A stretch of DNA of 19,249 nucleotides from an uncultured Oscillibacter sp. (GTDB lineage: Bacteria > Bacillota > Clostridia > Oscillospirales > Oscillospiraceae): contig CAJTJA010000045.1 of assembly GCA_910576845.1 (NCBI GenBank), forward strand, positions 1 through 19,249, in the 5' to 3' direction. The translations under genes were made by a program, and so were the position numbers. Of this stretch, positions 13,500 to 19,249 are shown piece after piece. Numbering within the stretch: position 1 is the first letter of the stretch; every line of letters begins with the position of its first letter. The notes under the pieces were generated by a model. The model made no database searches, was not told the DNA's origin, and worked only from the letters and a program-made list of their open reading frames with translations.

Positions 13500-15446
13500 T
13501 CAGCTCAGCTGGAACTTGTGCACTAAGCTGTTCATCAGCAGGGATTGATCGGACAACTCCTGCGCAGTAGCGGCACTTTGCTCCGAAGTGGCGGAGGTGC
13601 TCTGGATAACGGAGGATATCTGGTCGATTCCCTCGGTAACTTGAGAGATCGCTGTGGTCTGGCTTTCCACTGCTCCTACAACCGCGTCCACTTTGATCGT
13701 TACATTTTCCGCAATGGAGCTGGTTTTATCCAGCGATTCCGTTACTCTCGCAACCACTTGTCCCCCCTCCGCAACAGCAGTGATAGAGCCTTCTATCAGC
13801 TCCTTGGTGGCTTTGGCCGCCTCGTCGGACTTAGAGGCCAAATTGCGCACCTCATCCGCTACCACGGCAAAGCCCTTTCCCGCACTGCCTGCCCGCGCTG
13901 CCTCCACGGCGGCGTTTAAGGCCAGGATATTGGTCTGGAACGCAATATTTTCAATGGTATCAATAATCTTGCCAATTTCTGTAGAGGAACCGGAGATTTT
14001 CTCCATAGCGGCATTCAGCTCATGAACATAATTCACACTGACTCCCAGTTGCGCGCCTGCCTGGGCCACAAAATGCCCGGCCTCCTCTGCTGCGGCCGCA
14101 GTCTGCCTGGCGTTCTCCGCGATGCTGTCGGCAGTGGCGGAGAGTTCATGGATCGCGCTGGCCTGCTCCGTAGCCCCCTGGCTCAGAGACTGAGCGCCGT
14201 TGGATACCTGAACGGCGCTGCTGGCCACAGTTCCGGCGGACTGGCTGATTTGGGAAAGCGTGTCTTTCAGGGAATGGTGGATTGCCTTAATGGACTGCTC
14301 CATAGTCACAAAGTCGCCCCAATATGTACGAGTGATCGTTTCACGGAAATCTCCTTGCGCCATTTTGCCCAAGTGATGGGATACGTCCTGCGCCACATCG
14401 TTCAGGCGGGACAGCATGGTTTCCAAAGCCCGTGCAAGCTGGGATGTCTCATCCCTGGATTTTACCTGCGGGGACGGCGTGTGCAGATCTCCGTCGGCCA
14501 TCTTCTCAAGCCGGGCTACGCAGGATTGAATGGGGCCGGAGATCGATCTGCCCACTTTAACTGCCACAGGGAATGTGGCGAGCACAACAAGGACTACCAC
14601 CAGAATGGTCAGCATAATGCTTCGATCCAAAGTGGATTTGAGTTCCCGCTGGCTGGTCTCAATGGCAATGCTCCACTCCTGATTGCCGTCAATGGGAGCA
14701 AATCCCACAAATTTGTTGTCGCCATAGAAATTATACGCTCCGAAGCCAGTTTCCCGCTGGATCATACGCTGGTTCACAGCGGCTACATCCGCTACGCTGG
14801 GGTCTGTTTTTGCGGCTTCAATCATGTTGGAGCCTTCTTCTACAACAGAAGCCTCCCGATGACCAATCACATTCCCCTTATTATCCAGCACATAGGCCAC
14901 GCCGTCACTGCCCATAGCCAAATTGACTACGATGTCCGACAAAAAATCAGCGCTGATTCCACCGTAAACCACGCCAGCAAAGCGGCCGTTGGTGATGATA
15001 GGCACTTCCAGCAGGAAGATCATCCGCTGGCCGTCATTCATAATATCAGAAATATAGGGTTTCATTGTGGACTTGCACTGTTGAAAATAATCTTCCCCGG
15101 CATAGCTGTACCCCGTGGAAGAAAATCCGCTGGCATTCATTTTGCCAACGTAAAGAAAGCCGTTGCGCTGGGCGATATCTTCTCGAAGCGGAATCAGTTC
15201 CGGGGCGGTGGGATCAGATTCCCGGAAAATATCAGAGGCGGCGGCCTCCTGAAGCGCCGTCCAGTAGTTTCCCATTTTCCACTCCACAGCATCCGCGGCC
15301 ATCTGTGTAGCGGGCCCTAATGTCTTTGTCATAACATCATCAATTCCGCCGGCATTCAACAGAGCCGTAATCACGCCGATCAGCACCGAGCCGATCAACA
15401 CCACCGCCAGCATACTGATTTGGATTTTTGATTTGATCGACTTCAT
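13500..15446 (-). CDS. Methyl-accepting chemotaxis protein with dCache-type sensor
   Basis: This 648-residue transmembrane receptor normally signals through CheW/CheA. TM1 is at 10-31 and TM2 at 277-299. The roughly 245-residue outside domain between them has the double-PAS (dCache) pattern, with YSYAGEDYFQQCKSTMKPYIS, VPIITNGRFAGVVYGGISADFL and GVAYVLDNKGNVIGHR. A HAMP region (300-350) leads to a long coiled coil. The signalling tip ENIAFQTNILALNAAVEAAR (499-518) is followed by AGKGFAVVADEVRNLA, the conserved contact site for CheA/CheW. No C-terminal tethering pentapeptide is present. AGAGGAAG about 8 bases before the ATG supports the start. No che or flagellar gene is in the window. It has its own promoter and terminator. 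Confidence 0.95.
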   Translation of the reverse strand: MKSIKSKIQISMLAVVLIGSVLIGVITALLNAGGIDDVMTKTLGPATQMAADAVEWKMGNYWTALQEAAASDIFRESDPTAPELIPLREDIAQRNGFLYVGKMNASGFSSTGYSYAGEDYFQQCKSTMKPYISDIMNDGQRMIFLLEVPIITNGRFAGVVYGGISADFLSDIVVNLAMGSDGVAYVLDNKGNVIGHREASVVEEGSNMIEAAKTDPSVADVAAVNQRMIQRETGFGAYNFYGDNKFVGFAPIDGNQEWSIAIETSQRELKSTLDRSIMLTILVVVLVVLATFPVAVKVGRSISGPIQSCVARLEKMADGDLHTPSPQVKSRDETSQLARALETMLSRLNDVAQDVSHHLGKMAQGDFRETITRTYWGDFVTMEQSIKAIHHSLKDTLSQISQSAGTVASSAVQVSNGAQSLSQGATEQASAIHELSATADSIAENARQTAAAAEEAGHFVAQAGAQLGVSVNYVHELNAAMEKISGSSTEIGKIIDTIENIAFQTNILALNAAVEAARAGSAGKGFAVVADEVRNLASKSDEAAKATKELIEGSITAVAEGGQVVARVTESLDKTSSIAENVTIKVDAVVGAVESQTTAISQVTEGIDQISSVIQSTSATSEQSAATAQELSDQSLLMNSLVHKFQLS

Positions 15447-15540
15447 GCGTCATCTTCCTCTCACTTGGTTTTATTTGGGGCAGCAACTACGCCTCTTTAC
15501 AATATATATGCAAATTTTGATTGCGCTCACAGCCTGCTAT

Positions 15541-15581
15541 ATTTTAGCATGAGGCCACAAAATATTCAATCCATATTTTGT
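15541..15581 (-). promoter_or_regulatory. MCP promoter with an operator-like palindrome over the -35
   Basis: On the minus strand TTGAAT (15564-15569), a 17-base spacer and TAAAAT (15541-15546) form a sigma-A promoter about 95 bases before the ATG. A perfect 9-bp inverted repeat, ACAAAATAT (15557-15565) and ATATTTTGT (15573-15581) with a 7-base spacer, overlaps the -35. A repressor binding there would block the promoter. Confidence 0.55.
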
Positions 15582-15678
15582 AGCTCCGCAGAGGCTCTTG
15601 TGACGTGAAACCCAATCTTATGACATCAACTTATACAATGGCTCTGCCTGAGGCAATCCGCAAAATGCCGCCCAGCAT

Positions 15679-15708
15679 GAAAAAGAGCGGTATTATGAAA
15701 AATACCGC
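15679..15708 (-). terminator. Terminator of the DUF4340-RR-HK operon
   Basis: GCGGTATT (15687-15694) and AATACCGC (15701-15708) form a perfect 8-bp stem with a 6-base loop. In the minus direction it is followed by TCTTTTTC. It lies about 110 bases after the kinase stop codon. Confidence 0.75.
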
Positions 15709-15817
15709 CCCAAACTTGGGAACAGAACTGAGACGAGATCGACGGGCAGCAGCCGCAATAACTGCTGCTCTCTATCTTTCTGTTGTTGTCCTTGTGCAGG
15801 GCAGCCCTTTCCCGCCT

Positions 15818-17056
15818 TTATTTTTTCAGCGGCATGGTAAAAATGAATCGGGTGGACACACAATCGCTCTCCGCCCGGAGCGTTCCCTTGTGCTCCTGAG
15901 CGATCAAGGCAGCAATACTCAGCCCCAGGCCAAAACCACTCTTCTCCCCCCGGGAGGCATCCATCCGATAAAAACGCTCGAAGAGCCGGGGGAGCTGCTC
16001 CGGAGGAATAGGCTCGCCAGGATTGGCCACCGTCAGCCGGGCCTGCCGCTCCGTCTTCTCCAGCGACAGAGTAATGGTTCCGCCCTCCGCCCCGTACTTG
16101 ATGGCGTTATCCAGCAGGATGGAGATCAGCCGGCGCAGCCGGTCCCGGTCCCCCAGCACCTCCACGCCTTCCGTCACCCGGTCCTCCAGCGGCTTCCCCG
16201 CCTCAAAGGCCACGGGTTCAAACGCCAACGCGCAGTCCTCGGCAGCATCGGAAAGGGATATCTCCGCAAATACGGCGGAGGGAGCCATGTTGTCCGCCCT
16301 TGCCAATGTAAGCATCTCCTCCACCAGGCTTTTCATTTGCTGGGACTCGGAGAGGATGTTGTCTGTCCACCGGGCAGGCCGCTCCTCCAAGGGCAGAGCG
16401 GAGAGAAGCTCCGCATTCGAAAGGATAACCGTCAAGGGCGTTTTCAGCTCGTGGGAAGCGTCGGACAAAAACTGCCGCTGCTGCCTCCAGGCCCGTTCCA
16501 CAGGCTGGGTAGCCCACCGGGCCAGGATGACCGACACTCCCAGCAGCAGCAAAAATGCCGCCAGGGCAATCACAAGATAGGAGCTCATCATCTCCCGCAG
16601 CATGGCCCGTTCCATGGACATATCCACAAAAGCCAGTTTTATATAAATTCCGTTATCCTGCCTTAAATAGCGGAGGCTGTAGCTCTGCACCACGCCCTCC
16701 ATTCCTTTTTGATCCAGACAGTCCCGAAGAACGGCGGCCAGCTCTTCCGTATCCTCTAAATCCGCATATGTGCCGCCGGTGACATAAGCCGTGTAGCTTC
16801 CGCCGCCGCCCGGCCAAACATTAACAGTAAAATAGGGAAGCAGCAGCTTGTCCCCTCCAATTTCCACACCAATCTCCGGCCTTCGGCCGCTCCCCGGAAA
16901 CGCCGCCTCCTGAATAACCCGGTGCAGCACCTGGCGGCTCAGGTCCTCTACATTTCCCCGCAGCGCGGCAAAAATCGCAAAGCACACCACTGCCAGCACA
17001 GCCGTTACCATAGCCATGCAGACAGCGACAAATTTCAGCCGCAGCTTCCGAATCAA
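15818..17056 (-). CDS. Two-TM sensor histidine kinase
   Basis: This 412-residue membrane kinase is the partner of the response regulator upstream. TM1 (9-31) and TM2 (160-179) flank an extracellular domain of about 128 residues with no recognised fold. There is no clear HAMP domain; about 20 residues link TM2 to the phosphoacceptor H202 in SDASHELKTPLTVILSNAE. The ATPase has the N box ISILLDNAIKYG, F box LPRLFERFYRMD and G box GFGLGLSIA. The start is a TTG at 17056, supported by a perfect AGGAGG (17065-17070) 8 bases upstream. A 100-base gap separates it from the regulator gene with no terminator visible, so it is probably the last gene of the DUF4340 operon, with its translation set by its own strong site. 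Confidence 0.93.
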   Translation of the reverse strand: MIRKLRLKFVAVCMAMVTAVLAVVCFAIFAALRGNVEDLSRQVLHRVIQEAAFPGSGRRPEIGVEIGGDKLLLPYFTVNVWPGGGGSYTAYVTGGTYADLEDTEELAAVLRDCLDQKGMEGVVQSYSLRYLRQDNGIYIKLAFVDMSMERAMLREMMSSYLVIALAAFLLLLGVSVILARWATQPVERAWRQQRQFLSDASHELKTPLTVILSNAELLSALPLEERPARWTDNILSESQQMKSLVEEMLTLARADNMAPSAVFAEISLSDAAEDCALAFEPVAFEAGKPLEDRVTEGVEVLGDRDRLRRLISILLDNAIKYGAEGGTITLSLEKTERQARLTVANPGEPIPPEQLPRLFERFYRMDASRGEKSGFGLGLSIAALIAQEHKGTLRAESDCVSTRFIFTMPLKK

Positions 17057-17156
17057 GGCGAAAACCTCCTTGTTGATAATTTTGTGGATATTGTGAAAAA
17101 CAACCTACACGCCAAGTGTAAGATCAGAGAAATTCACAGTTGACGAAACATTCGTT

Positions 17157-17846
17157 TTACTCCGTTTCTTCTTTTGCTTCCTCCAGGCAATAGCCCACCA
17201 TGCGAATGGTGCGAATGCGGGCCTTGGCTTGGATATGCGCTAATTTTTTGCGAAGAAATGAAATATACACTTCCACGTTATTATCCTCCGCGTCGGACTC
17301 ATAACCCCAGATTTTCAGCAGCAGCGACTCTTTCGTCAGCACCAGGTTCCGATTCAGCATCAGCAGCTCACAAATATCAAACTCCTTCCTGCTGAGGCGG
17401 ACAGAGCGCCCCCCACAGGAAAGGGTAAAGCTGTTCTTCTCCAAGCGGAGCCCGCCAAACTCCAGCACATCCGTATTCCTCAGCTCCGGCTGCCGCCGGG
17501 TTAAGGCCCGTATGCAGGCCAGCAGCTCTTTGGGTTCAAAGGGCTTTGTAAGATAATAGTCTGCCCCCCGGTCCAGTCCCTCTACTTTATCCGATGTTTC
17601 CGACCGGGCGGTAAGCATCAGCACCGGCGTGGCGTTTCCCTCTTCCCGAAGGCGGCGAAGAACGGTGAAGCCGTCCATCCTGGGCAGCATCACATCCAGT
17701 ATAATCACATCATAAATGCCGCTCAGCGCATTATCCAGGCCTTCCTCGCCGTCGTGGCAGACATCGGCAGTGTAACCGTTCAGCTCCATCAAATCCTGAA
17801 GCGTGGCGGCCAGCCGGGTCTCATCCTCGACCACCAATATCCGCAT
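17157..17846 (-). CDS. OmpR/PhoB-family response regulator
   Basis: This 229-residue regulator has receiver residues E7-D8, phosphoacceptor D51 in VIILDVMLPRMDG, T79 and K101 in DYYLTKPFEP. The winged-helix domain (about 130-225) has VRLSRKEFDICELLMLNRN, the recognition-helix region NNVEVYISFLRKKL, and the wing ending RTIRMVGYCLEE. It should bind direct-repeat DNA sites when phosphorylated by the downstream kinase. AAGGAGG 4-5 bases before the ATG at 17846 fixes the start. It follows the DUF4340 gene by only 10 bases, so the two share an mRNA. Confidence 0.95.
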   Translation of the reverse strand: MRILVVEDETRLAATLQDLMELNGYTADVCHDGEEGLDNALSGIYDVIILDVMLPRMDGFTVLRRLREEGNATPVLMLTARSETSDKVEGLDRGADYYLTKPFEPKELLACIRALTRRQPELRNTDVLEFGGLRLEKNSFTLSCGGRSVRLSRKEFDICELLMLNRNLVLTKESLLLKIWGYESDAEDNNVEVYISFLRKKLAHIQAKARIRTIRMVGYCLEEAKEETE

Positions 17847-17856
17847 ATATCCTCCT

Positions 17857-18939
17857 TCACTCCTCTTGGCCGTCCTCCTGGGGCGCGCCTCTCATTCCAT
17901 GAACCGAAATGGACATCACCGCATCAATGCTGTCCGACGGCACGGCGTAAATGGTGCTTTCCTCACCCAGCTGGACATAACGTCCCGAGCCGTCCGGCAT
18001 CCGGTTTCCCACCGTAAGAATGAATGTCCGGTCCGTACCCGCCGCGGCATACTCCACTTTTAAAATCGCATCTGGATTGTCAAAGCCGCAGATTTCCGCC
18101 GCCTCCTCACTGGGCCGGTAATCCACGCACTTGGCCATCGACATGGTTTTGAGATCGTGCAGCAGATCCTGAAGCAGTTTGCTGGCGGTCACGTTGTCAT
18201 TGCCGGAAAACCAGAGAGCCGGCTGGTCTTCTCCGCCGGACCGGCGGGCGTTGAGGGTAACGGCAGGGCGTTCCGGAGTCCCCTCCGGTTCCTCCCCGCC
18301 CTCTTCCGGCTGTTCCACCGCGGGAACTGCGCCCTGGATGGTAACGGCGCGGAGATTCGGCTCGTCAAAATCCGGAAGTTCCGGCAGGGCGCACATGTCG
18401 TAAATGGGGATCTGCATCAGCTTCATCAGCGTGTCGGCTATGATATAGACGGTGGATTCATCGTCATTCATCATCATATAGTAGCTGTCGCCGTCCGTGG
18501 TGGCCTTTCCAAACGCCATCGTCTGGACGGCGGTGCCGCCGGAAGCGGTCAACGTTGCCGCGGGCGTGTCCAGGCCATACTCCTCCTTACTCTCTCCCGC
18601 TGCCAAAACCTGCTGAAACCGCAGGGATGACAACGTCTCGATTATCGAAGTCACCGTCGCATCGTTTAAGGGGAAATCCGGTCCATCCACCCAAATCCAC
18701 TTCCCATCTTCATCCAGCGCAAAGGAGAGGGTGGCTGAGCCATTGTAATACCGCAGTCCGCTGTAGGCAGCCGGATTTGCGAGAGTGCCGTTCCCCGCAG
18801 GGTCGCCCACTGTTTTTCCGGAAAGCGCCTCCTCCCGACCTTCCCGGTAGCGCATGCCGAAAACAATGAGCAGGGCGGCAAAAAGTACCGCAATGATGGA
18901 CAGCAGCAGCGTGACTGTCCGTCTCTCTTTCCATGTCAT
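17857..18939 (-). CDS. DUF4340 membrane-anchored protein
   Basis: This 360-residue protein has one N-terminal TM anchor (8-28) and a large extracytoplasmic part. That part fits DUF4340: repeated beta-alpha units such as LSFALDEDGKWIWVDGPDFP, LNDATVTSIIETLSSLRFQQ and YGLDTPAATLTASGG, then DSYYMMMNDDESTVYIIADTL. A Glu/Pro-rich insert lies near 205-225, and a second repeat-like half (ILKVEYAAAGTDRTFILTVG) follows. DUF4340 proteins are usually encoded beside Gld-type ABC-2 transporters; none is seen here, and the gene is first in an operon with a two-component pair. GGAGG about 7 bases before the ATG at 18939 fixes the start. An envelope-sensing or accessory role for the kinase is an inference. 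Confidence 0.85.
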   Translation of the reverse strand: MTWKERRTVTLLLSIIAVLFAALLIVFGMRYREGREEALSGKTVGDPAGNGTLANPAAYSGLRYYNGSATLSFALDEDGKWIWVDGPDFPLNDATVTSIIETLSSLRFQQVLAAGESKEEYGLDTPAATLTASGGTAVQTMAFGKATTDGDSYYMMMNDDESTVYIIADTLMKLMQIPIYDMCALPELPDFDEPNLRAVTIQGAVPAVEQPEEGGEEPEGTPERPAVTLNARRSGGEDQPALWFSGNDNVTASKLLQDLLHDLKTMSMAKCVDYRPSEEAAEICGFDNPDAILKVEYAAAGTDRTFILTVGNRMPDGSGRYVQLGEESTIYAVPSDSIDAVMSISVHGMRGAPQEDGQEE

Positions 18940-19038
18940 GGGGCATCCTCCTGTTTCATCCGGCCGCAGCCGCCGGAAAATACTCAGCTTCTATATGCAG
19001 TGCCGCAGATAGAGCAAATATAATCGAGTGCAGCGTCT

Positions 19039-19067
19039 ATTATATCCACCGCCTTCATATTTGTCAA
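19039..19067 (-). promoter_or_regulatory. Perfect consensus sigma-A promoter
   Basis: On the minus strand TTGACA (19062-19067) and TATAAT (19039-19044) are separated by exactly 17 bases, a full match to consensus. The start site would be about 90-95 bases before the DUF4340 ATG. It should drive the three-gene operon. Confidence 0.88.
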
Positions 19068-19081
19068 TTTTACCGCTTCGA

Positions 19082-19099
19082 TCTGAAACGCTTCTGAAA
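19082..19099 (-). promoter_or_regulatory. Direct repeat, candidate response-regulator operator
   Basis: TTTCAGA occurs twice on the minus strand (19093-19099 and 19082-19088), exactly 11 bases apart and 14 bases upstream of the -35. This spacing is typical for OmpR/PhoB dimers, so the operon's own regulator is the natural candidate. This is an inference from spacing and position. Confidence 0.5.
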
Positions 19100-19249
19100 G
19101 GCCCGGGGAGAATATTCACAGATTATTTATAAAAAATCAAGATTGATTTCAAATTTTGCGGGTATTCTAATATCGTCCTCCAGGTTGGAGACACGATTTC
19201 CTCTCTTTCTGTTTCTTTTCCCTCTTTGCAGCCGGCGGCGGGTTTTCCC

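Larger units (their letters stand above)
15447..15817. other. Intergenic stretch between MCP gene and second kinase gene
   Basis: These 371 bases hold the MCP promoter and a palindrome near 15541-15581, and the terminator of the second kinase gene at 15679-15708. A further 7-bp hairpin, GCAGCAG paired with CTGCTGC (15748-15770), lies near the kinase end. Open frames here are short or shadows; I see no gene. Confidence 0.7.
18940..19249. other. Upstream region of the DUF4340 operon
   Basis: No gene is seen in these last 310 bases. They hold the ribosome site, a leader hairpin TCCGGC/GCCGGA (18960-18978), the consensus promoter, the 11-bp-phased repeat, and a 7-bp inverted repeat AAATCAA-GA-TTGATTT (19134-19149). 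The final bases are GC-rich and may begin a hairpin cut by the window edge. Confidence 0.6.

Noticed and set aside
14022..15320. 432-codon plus-strand open frame
   Set aside because: It is antisense to the chemotaxis receptor, whose domains and motifs are unambiguous; the frame has no recognisable features.
15605..16666. 353-codon plus-strand open frame
   Set aside because: Most of it is antisense to the second histidine kinase, and its translation is low-complexity His/Gln/Pro-rich.
17075..17100. DnaA-box-like sequences (ATATCCACA and TTATCAACA on the minus strand), possible origin
   Set aside because: Each differs from TTATCCACA by one base, only two are present, and they lie between a regulator and a kinase gene in one operon.
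18940..19037. Riboswitch in the DUF4340 leader
   Set aside because: Only one short hairpin is seen before the ribosome site; there is no conserved aptamer pattern or anti-terminator arrangement.

Overview
The window reads as chromosomal DNA of an anaerobic, endospore-forming member of the Clostridia. The moderately high G+C, strong AGGAGG-type ribosome sites, a spoIIE gene and several protein families common in gut Oscillospiraceae (Flavonifractor/Lawsonibacter-like) point that way. The taxon is an inference; no rRNA or other marker is present. Gene density is ordinary, and most genes are housekeeping, sensory or envelope functions.

Left edge (1-1413): the C-terminal part of a large serine recombinase of the type carried by integrative elements. 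It is broken by a one-base deletion near position 213, and is followed by a good terminator and a small chromosomal-type gene on the other strand. This probably marks the edge of an integrated element. Region 1464-3451 (minus) encodes two exported proteins, one with a copper-amine-oxidase-N-type stalk domain and one lipoprotein with an FG-GAP-like motif. Region 3622-5501 (plus) holds a Mn-type superoxide dismutase and a PfoR-like PTS EIIC-type membrane protein with its own excellent promoter. A strong bidirectional terminator separates it from a membrane-anchored XRE regulator (minus), which is divergent from spoIIE (plus). A 531-base gene-poor gap follows, then a promoter driving two overlapping small membrane genes (DUF4234, DUF2752).

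Between 9993 and 10251 is the most unusual non-coding structure: a 181-bp element with near-perfect 21-bp inverted ends beginning and ending in TA, made of back-to-back hairpins, followed at once by further hairpins. It looks like a MITE or similar mobile/intergenic repeat.

The right half is sensory and all on the minus strand. It contains an OmpR-family regulator with a large six-TM histidine kinase (10290-13344), a dCache-type methyl-accepting chemotaxis protein standing alone (13500-15446), and an operon of a DUF4340 protein, an OmpR-family regulator and a two-TM histidine kinase (15818-18939). The last operon has a perfect consensus sigma-A promoter with an 11-bp-phased direct repeat just upstream, suggesting autoregulation.

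I found no CRISPR array, tRNA, rRNA, defence island or biosynthetic cluster, and no convincing undescribed multi-gene system. The best leads are the hairpin element, the DUF4340-two-component operon and the DUF4234-DUF2752 pair.
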